This document shows positions 13,311 through 24,846 of a stretch of DNA of 64,000 nucleotides, in pieces (position 1 is the first letter of the stretch; every line of letters begins with the position of its first letter). Origin of the DNA: Channallabes apus (Eukaryota > Chordata > Actinopteri > Siluriformes > Clariidae); assembly GCA_030522415.1 (NCBI GenBank), contig CM060121.1, forward strand, positions 23,646,142 through 23,710,141, written 5' to 3'. The notes beneath the pieces are model-generated. The model was not told the origin of the DNA. It saw only the letters and a list, made by a program, of their open reading frames with translations, and made no database searches. Position numbers and translations under genes: made by a program.

Positions 13311-14346
13311 GTTTACATCTACCAGAAGTGCAAATAGTTGTATACATCGGTGCACATATTGGCATTGGGTAATTTACAAGGTTCAGGCTATATAAGTAAA
13401 TAAGTGTTAATGTATACTTGGGCAGTAAATATCTGCAGCAGTTATATCAATAGTTATTGAATAGATAACAATATGAGTTGTAAAATACTGTTATAACAGA
13501 AAAATGTAATTGGTATAAGGTGATATATATTATAAGAAATATTATTCATAAATATGTGCCAGATATATGTTATGTTCTATAGTACCAGACTATGTGTGCA
13601 AATGTATATGCAGAAAATGAGCAGAAATATAAATACAAAGTCAGCCTAGTCATAATCTAGAATAGAAATAATAAATATACAGCTATATACGTAGTTCATA
13701 CAGAACATACAGAATAATGAAGTTGCGGAACGATAACAGATAGAAAAGTCTCAGTGGTCCAATGGTGTAGTGTCGTTGTAATATGTCTTCTAATAGTAGT
13801 GCACCAGCAATTTATGTAATCTAATATAATTATCTGTGATAGCTATTGTTGTTTTCACTCTATAACTAGTTAGATAATGAACTAACAGTAACTAACATTA
13901 CTTATAGCTGTACAATGTGTGGTGGTGGACATTCTTATTTTTTAGGGGAGGGGGGGGGTTGTCCAAGCTGGTGAAAAAAGACATATCAAAACACAGTAGA
14001 GTATAACTTTCAGTAATGAGGCCATCCCTTCTCTGAATAAACCATTTTTTCCCTTTTTAGCAACTTGTTTAAATTTTCTTTGTTTTCTCTTTTTCTGGCG
14101 TTCTGCTTCAAACATTAAGTTCCTCACATCTGCACCACATCTGCCAAAAGCACGGTAGTAAGCTATCAATCCAACAATAAGTAAGAACCCATTATCGTGT
14201 CATATGCCATGAATTCTGTATCACTCTCATCTGTGTTCTCTCCCTTTAACACACCTGGCCCTTAATCAAAGGCAATATGGGAGTGGGTAACTCTGGGCAC
14301 TGGGCACCAGACAGAACACATGGATCCAGGATTAAACTCCATCACT
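13311..14346. other. Unassigned AT-rich DNA
   Basis: No gene recognised. The sequence is AT-rich with a G-run near 13945-13959. The 75-codon minus frame at 13942-14169 is low-complexity and basic, and is not supported as coding. Confidence 0.5.
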
Positions 14347-14437
14347 AAGAGGGTATATGCTGTGCCAAGTTGTAGTGCGGACTGGGTATTCCGCTGTGGC
14401 GACCCCTTGCCGGGAGCAGCCGAAAGACCAACAAAAA
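14347..14437 (+). repeat. RTE-type SINE/LINE 3' tail
   Basis: Contains 'gctgtgccaagttgtagtgc', 'ccgctgtggcgacccc' and 'gggagcagccgaaag', nearly identical to 1254-1330. The short sequence 'taagagggtatatgct' occurs on both sides (14345-14360 and 14439-14454), which looks like its target duplication. Confidence 0.75.
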
Positions 14438-14564
14438 CTAAGAGGGTATATGCTAACACCAGAAGTACGTAGTATCATTTCCCCTGAACATAGTAAGTCT
14501 AACAGCAAAAGCCATTGGGTTGTTCATATTCCCTCACTATAATATTGATGATATAAATGTGATT

Positions 14565-14768
14565 TATCCATCCATCCATTATATATACCAGATATTTTAG
14601 GTAGGCTCACAGGGGGCTTGAATCCAAGCATATACACACTCTTACTCCCACACCCATCATACACTATGAGCAAACACCAATCAACCTGATTTTCAACCCT
14701 TGGTAATTGAACAGTGGGAGAAAATCAGATTACATAGAGGAAACCCACCAAGCAAGGGGAGAACATGC
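14565..14768 (-). repeat. Old SINE copy, split by a later LINE insertion
   Basis: A degenerate copy of the 9760-10141 SINE family: 'gtgggagaaaatcag', 'aggaaacccaccaagca' and 'ggggagaacatgc' are all present in order. The SINE stops at 14768 and resumes at 16347 with 'gaacatgcaaactcc'. The 8 bases GAACATGC are therefore duplicated at 14761-14768 and 16347-16354, around the insert. Confidence 0.75.
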
Positions 14769-14915
14769 TTTTACGTACAAGCTTTTATTTTATTTTCTTT
14801 TTTTAAGGTCACTGGCGGTTGTATAAAGCATTTCACTGCATATTATACTGTGTATGATTGTGTATGTGACCAATAAAATTTGAATTTGATTTGAATTTAT
14901 ATTACTTATTGGCCC
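14769..14915 (+). mobile_element. LINE 3' tail (CR1/L2-like) inserted in the old SINE
   Basis: It holds 'ggtcactggcggttgta', 'aaagcatttcactgcata' and 'tgtgaccaataaaatttga'. This is the forward version of the element that sits reversed at 46891-47474. It is flanked by the GAACATGC duplication, and the L2 element that follows appears to have landed in its AATTTG-rich tail, because 'gaatttgaatttgaac' resumes after the L2 tail. Confidence 0.65.
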
Positions 14916-16340
14916 AAAAACCAGCACACAACAGCTTTCACAATTCAGCTTGCGCTTAGAAGGATGTACTGTTATTACCAGCTCAGCAGTAAAAGATCTG
15001 GGAGTAATATTAGACAGTAACTTGTCTTTTGAAAATCACATTTCAAATATCACAAAAACAGCCTTTTTCCATCTTCGAAATATTGCTAAACTTAGGAACA
15101 TCTTATCCTTATCTGATGCAGAAAAGCTAGTTCATGCATTCATGACCTCCAGACTGGACTATTGTAATGCATTACTAGGTGGTTGTCCTGCATCCTCAAT
15201 AAACAAGCTTCAGTTAATCCAAAATGCAGCTGCCAGGGTTCTCACTAGATCCAGAAAATATGATCATATAACCCCAATATTATCATCCCTGCACTGGCTA
15301 CCTGTTCAGTTTAGAATAAATTACAAAATAGTATTACTTACATACAAGGCCTTAAATGGTTTAGCTCCCACATACCTAACCAGTCTTCTGATGCGCTACA
15401 ATCCACCACGCGCCTTAAGATCACAAAACTCCGGACTTCTGGTAGTTCCCAGAATTTCAAAATCTACAAAAGGGGGTAGGGCTTTTTCATATTTAGCTCC
15501 AAAGCTTTGGAATAGCCTTCCAGACAGTGTTCGGGGAGCAGACACGGTTTCTCAGTTCAAAAGTAGACTCAAGACGCATCACTTTAATCTGGCATACACA
15601 TAACTCATCCCAGTACTCATACTCCAGTACACCTATACCGAATGGCAACTACGCTAATTCTCCCCATCTGTTCTGTATTTCTCTACCCATCCCGAGGCAT
15701 CGGGAGATTTTGCCAGCTTCAGTAGACAAAGGCCGACCCTGCGAGGTTCCTGAGGCATCCAGAGAAGGACCAGCTCCAGCTGGATTCAACTTTATGATGG
15801 TTGGAGCTACACATGCTACTCCTGTGCTTCCAGTGATCCAGACCTCATCTGCCCTCTGCACCTACTGACTCGTCCCTATGCTGAACTGGTCTTCATGTCA
15901 ATTTAAATAATTTCTGTCATATTGAATTTTCACCTGCACAACACACAAGATGTTATATCATTTCTATCTGTTGTCGCCCAAATGAGGATGGGTTCCCTGT
16001 TGAGTCTGGTTCCTCTCAAGGTTTCTTCCTATTGCCATCTCAGGGAGTTTTTCCTTGCCACCGTCGCCCTCACCCTTGGCTTGCTCATCAGAGAAATTTC
16101 ATTCATTCGTCTCATTATCTGCACATTTTTCTCACACATCCACACTTCCAATTATTTTCTTTTCTATAATTATTATTATTATTTGTTTTTATTTATTTAT
16201 TTTCTATTATTATTATTTAATTTATTTATTTATTATTATTATTATTATGATTTGTTAAATTTCTTTAATTTTTGTGAAGCTGCTTTGAGACAATGACCAT
16301 TGTTAAATAAAATTGAATTGAATTGAATTGAATTGAATTT
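14916..16340 (+). mobile_element. 5'-truncated L2-clade LINE, 3' third of ORF2 plus 3' UTR
   Basis: The open frame 14950-15603 (217 codons) is the C-terminal part of an L2-type ORF2. It contains VKDLGVILDSNLSFENHI, FFHLRNIAKLR, SRLDYCNALL, ITPILSSLHWLPV and PKLWNSLPDSVR, all of which have counterparts in the longer L2 copy at 52312-55042. The catalytic reverse-transcriptase part is missing. The 3' UTR runs through 'gctgctttgagacaatgacc' and ends in a (GAATT)n tail at about 16306-16340, the usual priming tail. The initiator methionine drawn at 14950 is internal to the ancestral protein. Confidence 0.88.
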
Positions 16341-16359
16341 GAATTTGAACATGCAAACT

Positions 16360-18039
16360 CCGTTTCCACATGGGAGGATGTAAAGTTCATGTTAAAAACT
16401 AATGAAAAGAACTGAAAATTTTAATTCTTATAAAGAGTATCAAGGCTATTTCATACCACTAATTTAAATGGATTTGAAGTTGACATCATTGTGAAGTAAT
16501 TTAAAAAAAATGAACATCATTGTAATATAAAAAAGAGACAAACATTTTTATGTAGCAAGTGATGGGTCAATGCTTACAGTGATGTTTATCAGGCATTCCT
16601 AATTTCTAATTACTGTATCTATATTTTTCGCCATCAACTCCAAATACACACGTTTTCTCTCTCTGCCAATGTAGCACTAAGATAGAGCTTATGAAAGGAA
16701 TAAAATATAATATAGAATGTCTAAAGCTGTCAAATTGAATTGTTGTCAATAAGCAAATTAAGTTATTATACCTAATAACTTCCACATTTGTTCCTTGTTT
16801 CCAGCTTTATGTTAAAGACAGTTGTTGCATGATGGCATTCCTCGAGGAAGCAAACCATGGAACCTTTGTTGAGCAAGGTATTTGTATATTATATAGTACT
16901 ATGTTTGTTGTCTTTATGTGTATTTTTAATATATATAATTTAAATTTGAGTTTAAATTCATTATTGGTATATTTACACCTTCACAGTTTGATTGACATCA
17001 AAATACAATAATGATTTGTAAGAGATAAAATCTGACATAAGCTCTCTTGACATATATATTTAAAGCATAAATTTGCCAGTAATCAAAAGGCCTTGGTTAT
17101 TTTCTTTAAATCATCTATGAATCACCAAAGTGCTCACATAAAACTTTGTGCCAATCAAATGTTTGTACAAAAAAGCCAAAGAGCACCTGTGAAAAATTAC
17201 ACGATTATTGAGTTAATACGGTAGGATTGGTAATATTCAACTCTGTGGCATATGACATTCTCAATATTAATTATTTCCATAACAGATCAAAGAGTCACTG
17301 ATCAAAAACAAAAAGGTTCAATCACATTATTATCTTAATGCAAGGGGGAAAATAACTAGGTTTAAAACTTGAAAGTGCACGGGAAGGTATGACAATCGTG
17401 AAAGCTAAGTAAATGCATGCCTGTAGGCTAAACTGTCCTGTACACTTAAGGTTCGTTTACTGTGTGGTCAGTCTGGTAATATAAAAAACCACATTAAACT
17501 GTATCCTGCAGGCTGTCAGCTTAGGCTATATAACAAGGCGCCACCCCATGTTCGGCCTTTTCCAGAAAATGTGATCTTGGGTTACGTTAAGATTAAAGCT
17601 AGACCATAATCAGTTAATTCCCACGGTCTTACTTTATCCTGCAGACCAAAAAACATCCAGCTTTGCAGTAAATGTTTTTAATTAGACCAGGATCCCAGCG
17701 CAAGTGCAAGTGATTAGGCCAGATATATTAGCAATGCAGATTAATTTTTTTCTTGGGTAATGTAAACAATGACCTAGTTAATAGGAAGTAAAGTAATATA
17801 CTGTAGTTTGTAAAGTCTTGAGGAGCTTTGAGGATATATTAGAGTGCTCAATCAACAGAAGAGCTGGATTTGCTGAGAGACTTCAGTGGGTCGATGCTGC
17901 CATCATGTGGTTCACTGTCTCACAACCTGAGTAAATGGGGATCACAACCTGAGTAAATGGGGACGCAGGATAGCTAGGAAAGGTGCCTTAAAAATGCCTT
18001 AGAAAATAAATCAAAAAGAAGTAAATATAATAATTAATT
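16360..18039. other. Unassigned AT-rich DNA
   Basis: No gene recognised. The short frame at 16829-17011 is AT-rich and hydrophobic without domain signals. A repeated phrase 'atcacaacctgagtaaatgg' occurs at 17920 and 17940, a small tandem duplication. Confidence 0.5.
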
Positions 18040-18365
18040 CCATTAATCTTCTATATCCTGTATACAGGGTTGTGGGGGCCAAGAACCTTTCCTCAGAGAC
18101 TTAGGGTACAAGGTGGGGTACATCCTGGACAGGGTACCAATCCATTGCAGAGTGCACACACACCACAGGCAATTTGGGAATGCCAATTAACCTAATCTGC
18201 ATGTCTTTGAACTGTGAGAAAAAAAACAGAGCACCCAAAGGAAATGCACTAAGCACGGGAAGAACATGCAAACTCCCTCCACACAGTCCCGAAGTAGGAA
18301 TCAAACCCTCGACCCTGGATGTACAAGGCCACAGTGCTAACAACTACACTACTGTGGTGCCCAAA
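18040..18365 (-). repeat. Diverged SINE copy
   Basis: Same family as 9760-10141: 'ggtggggtacatcctggac', 'gggtaccaatcc', 'gcaatttgggaatgccaatt' and 'agcacgggaagaacatgc' appear in order, with a tRNA-like head at the right end. It is followed immediately by an (ATT)n run at 18368-18404. Confidence 0.8.
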
Positions 18366-18367
18366 AA

Positions 18368-18369
18368 TA

Positions 18370-18404
<35 letters not shown>
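18368..18404. repeat. (ATT)n microsatellite
   Basis: About twelve perfect ATT units directly beside the tRNA-like head of the 18040 SINE. Confidence 0.9.
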
Positions 18405-18405
<1 letters not shown>

Positions 18406-18977
18406 GTAACATTGCCATCTTATGGCTGCAAAGTCTCTGCTTCAATCCTAAACTTGTGTTAATGTCTTTGTGGAATTGTACAATTTCTCTCCATGAAAGT
18501 GTGGGATTCTTCCTTGCCTCGAGTTACATGTTCTTGGATTTCCCGGATAGCCTCCAAATCTTGTGCATAATATGCAGCACATGTTGTGGTCAGATGAGAC
18601 TAAATTCGATTTTTCACTCATGTAAACCATAGGCATGTTTGCTGCCTGTATACAATATTCAGGGATGGATGGTATTTCTTTTTTTTTTTTTTTTTTTTGT
18701 ATTTTCCTAAGTACCTGGATATTTCAGATTGAAAATAGACCCGGTTGACTCGGGGAGACTTAGAAAGAGCTTTAAACAAAATGATGAGGCAAACATGTTT
18801 TGGAATAAACAGAGAAATGCAAAATGGTTTGCAATGACTTTTAACCCTTCTGGTTTATGTACACATGATGTAAAACATATAAACAGTTTTTTGTTTTTTT
18901 GTCTGTAAATATGCACACACACAGACACACACACACAATGTGTTCACACACATTTAAAAAAAACCTCATTGTTGTCA

Positions 18978-19165
18978 TCTACACCACTTTATCCAGATAC
19001 CGGCTTGCGGCGGGGCTGGAACCTATGCCAGGAGACTTAGGGGCATGAGGCGGGGTACACTCTAGATGGGGTGCTTATTCATCACAGGCACACATACACA
19101 CTATGGGCAGTTTCCATACTGTAGGCCTTCATCTTTAGACTGTGAGAGGAAACCAGACCCAAAGC
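18978..19165 (-). repeat. Diverged, truncated SINE copy
   Basis: Contains 'caggagacttagggg', 'gaggcggggtacac' and 'actgtgagaggaaacc' in the order of the 9760 SINE. The tRNA-like head is missing. Confidence 0.65.
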
Positions 19166-19545
19166 AGGAGTTAAAGCAGGACCCCGAAGGTATTAATAGT
19201 ATATTATCTAGTATGTTAATTAACATGAACAGAATATTTAAAAAAATAATAATAAACTTGTCACAATAAAACAGATCTTTTTCTGCTTTACAATTCAAAG
19301 CAGACAGACACCCTGTCCACAGGTAGTGCTTCTGCTCTTTTCTTCTGCTTGCGTCCCAAATCGCTCGTTATTACCCATACAAGTGCACTACATACTGGCT
19401 TTCTTATTATTACTACACCGCTAGGAGTGCACTATTATAAGTGTGCGAGTCACTATTCCGCCTCTATCACAGTATAAACGTTCTGTGTTTAACACCGAGT
19501 GGGTGTGTGAGAATCCTGTAGTGAATCTCTGCTTGAGGTGCGGCA

Positions 19546-22000
19546 ATGGGTGTAGAGATCAAAGTGGAATATTGGTAAGGTTTAGAAATGTTTTAATTGG
19601 GGGAATGAAGTAAAGTGTTGTTGCAATGGTGCTAATCAGTTTCCATGCTAGGCAGCTAGCAGCTTGTCGGCGTTGTGTTAGCGTAAATTAACAGTAGCGT
19701 ATAAAGCAAGCCAGCGGTATTCGTGGCTTTTATTTAAAAAGAAGGAAATGTTTTAGTTTTTCTTGGTGGAGCTCAAGAATCCAAATGAAGCGGGGAAACG
19801 CACTTTTATTTATTTATTTTTTAATCTCTCGTTGCTAGCTCGGTTGCCATGTAACTGCGCTTCCGTGTTAGCTTGTTTTTTGTTTTTTTTTTGTACTGCG
19901 TCACTAACGTTGTACAGTACATAGGTTGTGAAATGTAAACCTCACATTTGCATTGATAACCAAACTTGCAAAGATAGTAATAAATATAGATATCGTTGTT
20001 TTCCACGACCACAAGTATAAATACACTTGCTAGAACAAAATAGCTCTATTACATACAGCAAACAACAAATGCCATTTAACCATTAACCATACCATTTAAC
20101 ATGGTATTTAGAATTTTTATATTTTTCCTATTCATTTCTCCTTTGAGATTCAACCCATAACCTTCCCTTCCATCCATACAGTATGTCTAAAGTAAGATGA
20201 TTGTTTCGTGTACAAACATGACATTGTTTGTCCAAGCAAATAGCCCTTAAAAATATTTTATTCATGGTTGTTTGTATCTTTTCACAAATGGATCAAGATT
20301 GTGTAGTATAGAGTGACATCCTTTTTTTTTTCAGCACAACAGAGACAATGTGATGAACTGAATTTTATTTGATTTTAACCAATAAAACAGCTAAGCATAA
20401 GTGTTCTGTTTGCAGGAAACCAGACATCTTCAAGAATGCAGTCATTTGTTTTGTGTAGGCATAATGGTAGTTAGATACTCAAAAGCAAGTCAGCATTAAA
20501 GTAAAAAAAAATAATTAAATCTAGCTGTAAAAACGCATAATTTGTAATAGAATTAAACAAAGTAGGAAATGCTAGCACAGTTTGTGCTTCCCTGTTAGCA
20601 GGTCAAGATTGTTTATTTTTTAAGTTTTACACCACACTGTTTTTAATTAAGGTGTGTGGTTTGTAAATTCATTTTATATATATATATATATATGTATGTA
20701 TATCAAAGTACATATTTGTGTCTAAACTGATCTGGTCCCCTGGAATGATCAAATTTATTTCAGCATTATAAAATAATCACATGATAATCAATAATACATC
20801 TTCCTTCTTAAAGCTGGACCAGCATACGTTTTATTTTACCTCCTACGTTCACGCTTTTGTTTCTGAATAATTTTTTAGCCAAATAACACAGTGCCATGAT
20901 GACTATGAAGCGTGTTGATGTACTTGTATCAGTTTGTGCATCAGGTACAGACACATTCTTGAGAGATAGATCATGAAATTGTATGCTTTGTAAATACATA
21001 CAGTACAGTAATGTTTGGAGAAAACATGGCTGAGTCATTATGGAGAGTGTGTATACATCATGCATCCAGTATATTCTGTGATTTGCACCCACAGAATTGT
21101 TTCTCTTTTTGCTCTTTCCCAGTGGCGGATGAGGCTACGAGCCCCGCTTTCAGGAGCTCAAGCGAGTCGTCCTCGCTGAGTTTCCTGAGGCGGAGGTGTC
21201 CGGCTTCGTCGGCAGACTAGGTGTGTTGAACAGAATATTTTATTTATTTTTTTATAATTATTTTTGGCTGAAACTGCTTTTTTAACTTCCAGGGAGCTTT
21301 GAGATCGAGATCAACAAGCAGGTGGTCTTCTCAAAGCTAGAAACCCGTGGTTTCCCCTATGAAGACGATGTGAGTATTTATTGACAACTGCTGAAATATC
21401 GTACACCAACACAGCTGAAAGAAAAGATGTAGAATGCAATATAGTACTGAAGTTATTGGGGGCCATAATTACAACAAATTTACCTAAATAAATTGTTACA
21501 AGCTGCTTTTATTTGCAGCTGTATGCTGCTTGCTTTGTGGCATTGATCATTTTCTGAGATCAGCACATTCTGAATTGTTTTTCACACAAACATATTTTTT
21601 TTAAATTGAAGATTATAATTTAATACTTTTAGTTAGGTTTAATGTCATTTCCATATTCGCCTCTTTAAACAAATATAGATTGTCATGTTACCAAGAAACT
21701 CCCTCTTCTAAAGACTCTTCAAGGTCAAACTGTTTTTTGCATTGACTTCATACAAATGCTAAACATCTACTTCAAAGAAAAACGGTTCTGAATTATTACA
21801 AATACTTGTTTACCGTAGAATGATTAGTATAATAGTGCCTTCATTTATAAGCTTTGAATCTGCACTAGTGTTAGTCCTTCCGTTGTATTAAATTGACACT
21901 TTTTTTTACTCTATAGATCATGGAGGCTATCCAGAAAGCCCATGATGGCAAACAAGTGGAAAAGATCACCAAGAGCCGGCCACCTTGTGTCATACTCTAA
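19546..22000 (+). CDS. selenow2a: Selenoprotein W2 / MIEN1 family selenoprotein, CVIL type
   Basis: Four coding exons: 19546-19574, 21123-21220, 21293-21369 and 21917-22000, with GT-AG introns in phases 2, 1 and 0, giving 95 residues. The protein starts MGVEIKVEY and has a C-G-G-U motif whose Sec codon is TGA at 21130-21132. It continues with [13 protein letters not shown] and FEIEIN, then [14 protein letters not shown], and ends SRPPCVIL. CxxU is the redox site of the thioredoxin-like SelW/Rdx fold. The last four residues form a CAAX box predicted to be prenylated (leucine at the end favours geranylgeranyl), as in MIEN1, whose C-terminus is the same; MIEN1 has Cys where this has Sec. A SECIS lies 121 bases after the stop. 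Possible poly(A) signals are at 22613 and 23105/23116. The suffix a is by analogy with other fish; it could be the MIEN1 orthologue named differently elsewhere. A conventional gene finder would stop at the TGA. Confidence 0.93.
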
Positions 22001-22120
22001 CACCTAGTATTTGATTACCTCAGAAACAACGAGGATACTGTATGAGTGGAACCATTGTTGCTGTGTGTTAACTGATCCTTGTATTATCTTCTTTCACCTC
22101 TGTTTCTAACGAAATGTTTT

Positions 22121-22180
22121 TGGACTTAAATGATTAGTGTAGCTAAAAACCTAAGGTTGCACTATGAAGCTCTTAGTCCA
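22121..22180 (+). promoter_or_regulatory. SECIS element of the first selenoprotein gene
   Basis: The quartet strands are ATGA (22130-22133) and TGAA (22165-22168). Between them TTAGTGTAGCT pairs with GGTTGCACTA, using G-U wobbles, and the apical loop carries an A-run (AAAAA). Below the quartet TGGACT (22121-22126) pairs with AGTCCA (22175-22180). This is the RNA structure that recruits SBP2/EFSec to decode UGA as selenocysteine. Its core matches those of the two paralogues. Confidence 0.9.
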
Positions 22181-22629
22181 GTCATTGTCAAACCTGAAGC
22201 AAAGACGAAGGGGAGATATACAAGTGGAGAAAAAAAAATAGAATTCTTTACACTAGGGGGAAAAAAGGCTTGTTAACAAAATTTATAAACAAAATTTTAC
22301 TGCTATTTAACAAAATTTTACTGCTTCTCAGTGTACGTTTGTGTATGTTTACAGTTATGGATTTTAAGCAGCTTGGTTGAGAAGCCTCAATGAAGTGTGT
22401 CTGGAATGACACCATAAACATGTACCCAAATCAGATTTTAACCTTCCTATTGCTGCCTTGTTTCTTCAATTGCAGCTATTTAATAATGAATAACAATTTA
22501 AAATAAGAGCAAACTAATAACACTGCTAGAGTAATCATTATAGTCGAAATCAGAAATAATAACGTAAGCATTTAGAACTTTGTATATGGTTAATCTCAAA
22601 GTCTTTGTTTGTAATAAAAATCCATTTCC

Positions 22630-24299
22630 TTTGCAGATGCTAGCTAAGATTTTGAAATGTTTAATTATTTTGTAAGACTATTTCTTAGTCAAGGAAAACC
22701 ACTTTGCTGCTTATGTGACTTTTTTTTTTTTTTTTTGTCTGGCTTCATTACAATTTTATCAGGGACAGAGAAGTCATGAATGTAGTCAGACCTGTTTCAC
22801 CTGTACGAGCTGTGTAACCTGTCTGCTGTTTCTGCTTATAGCAGCTTTGTTAAACACCCCTTAATGGTAATGTTTGCTGTTACATTTGGCCATTATTATT
22901 GTGTTTGATTGCACAACTACAACATCAAAGATAAAGTACTGTAATGCTAATGTCTAACAAGCTACTTAAACACAGGATATCAATTTACTTTTGTAGTTAA
23001 TTGTTTCATCCACATTTACAACTCAATGTGGCTCAGATGTGCAGTCTCTCCGCATCCCAATTCTCTAAAATGATTATGCCAGCTGTCAACATGTTACATG
23101 CTTGAATAAAAATTGAATAAAGAGTTTTTGCATTTCCTGACATCATGTACTTACTGGGTGGATAAAATAACTTAACTTGCCTGAAAGTAATGCAGATACT
23201 GTAAACTGTAAGATGATCTATTAAATATTTTTTTTCCTATTCATTTGTTATAAACAACCATATTTCTCTTCTAATTATGAACTTCACACACAAAGATCTT
23301 AAGTGTTGACCCTAAGAAATTAGAGCTTGTTCACGTTCTCCTGACTCATTTCCCCCAATTATTCTTATTTAGCTTGGATTAATTGGTTAATGTTTATTTG
23401 AGATGGATGGATTACTTATTTGCCAATAATTTAGAAATATTTCAGCTCATGACAGTTTACTGTTAAATATGTCAGTTTGTGACTAATGTCTTACTGTAAC
23501 TTTTTTTTAATTGTATAAATACAGTACTAGACTGCAGTCTTTATTCATTTCAAATTCCCTATTTAAAACTTGTCACTGGTAAGTGAACATTTCACAAGCT
23601 TTCCTCTTTCCCAATTTCATGAATCCTAAGATGAAGAAAGCGTTGTGTCAGAACCGAACGTCATTACTTATTGCCACACGTATTACCACATTAAGGAGGT
23701 GAATATAGCTGTTGTGGTGAATGTATATTGGAAGTGAAACTATTGAGACAACCAATGTTCATATCTCTAAATACACAATTTAGAGGTTTGAAAGTTCTAG
23801 AGGATCAATACAAAAAGCATGGGAAGATATGGATCTGCATTAATTAATGCTGAACTGTCAACTTTGTGGGAAATAAATCATGAAAGATCACTTAAACCTT
23901 GGGTAAATCAACAGTAAAAACCATTGCTATGTTTACTATGACACCCACAATGTGATGAGAGCTCAAAGAATAATGGACTGTGTAGCCAAAAGAGAACAAT
24001 GTGTTAGTCTTTATTATTTAACTTTGACTATATGATCTGTTATGAGATATTAATCAACTTTCACATGGGATGCATCACGCCACCCTATTATTGATTATTT
24101 TCTATATACAGTATATATAAAAAAAAAATCCTAAATGGTTTGTTCCTTACTTACTACTAGCCTTTTAAACATTACAAACTTTCCATTTTAAGAACATATA
24201 ACTTTAGATAATAGTTAAATAGACCAGCAGTAAAATAAAAAAATAGAATAATAATTAAGTATTAAGTATTATTATTTATGTGTTATTTTATGCTGTTAT
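22630..24299. other. Intergenic spacer between the first two selenoprotein genes
   Basis: Partly the distal 3' UTR of the first gene if the poly(A) signals AATAAA at 23105 and 23116 are used. Otherwise AT-rich with no gene or transposon that I recognise. T-runs occur near 22720-22737. Confidence 0.5.
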
Positions 24300-24358
24300 T
24301 CTCTCTCTCTCTCTCTCTCTCTCTGTGGGTGTGAGGCATGGGTGTGTGCTATGATTTA

Positions 24359-24370
24359 GCTGAGTCATGC
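24359..24370 (+). promoter_or_regulatory. NF-E2/Nrf2-like (MARE) motif upstream of the second selenoprotein gene
   Basis: GCTGAGTCATGC fits the core TGAGTCA with a GC flank on each side, the pattern bound by AP-1, NF-E2 and Nrf2-small Maf dimers. It is about 100 bases upstream of the start codon. The equivalent site in the duplicate at 39648-39657 is AGCTAAGTGAT and lacks the core. Binding is inference. Confidence 0.45.
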
Positions 24371-24460
24371 AGTTACCTGAATACGATCATGAAGTGCAGA
24401 GTTTAGTCTGTCATTAGAGACCAGGAAGCAGCCGAGAGCTGAGTGAACCTAAAGTGCAAC

Positions 24461-24806
24461 ATGGCGATGGTGCAAGTAAACGTCGAGTACTGGTAAGATT
24501 AATCATCTTTTTCATTTACTCATCGTCATATTCAAAAATGTTAGTTTTGTTGGTAAAGGCGATACGAAAATGTTCAATCTCGGCAGATGCAACTCGGCAT
24601 TAAAATGTTGTCATTGCTTTATGGTGATTGTGTTATATAAGAGGATTAGGGCAACCCTAAAAAGTAATTTGAGTTCTGACTTTTTATCCTCATAATTCTG
24701 ACTTTAATCTCTGAGGTCAGAATTCTGACATTAAAATCAGACGTTAAAGTCAGAATTCTGAGGAAATCTCAGCATTTTGAGATATATCTGACACATATGT
24801 TTTTTT

Positions 24807-24846
<40 letters not shown>

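Noticed and set aside
21011..21220. Forward frame of 69 codons covering exon 2 of the first selenoprotein gene
   Set aside because: It uses the wrong frame; in the spliced frame the exon encodes C-G-G-U-G-Y and joins exons 1 and 3 in phase.
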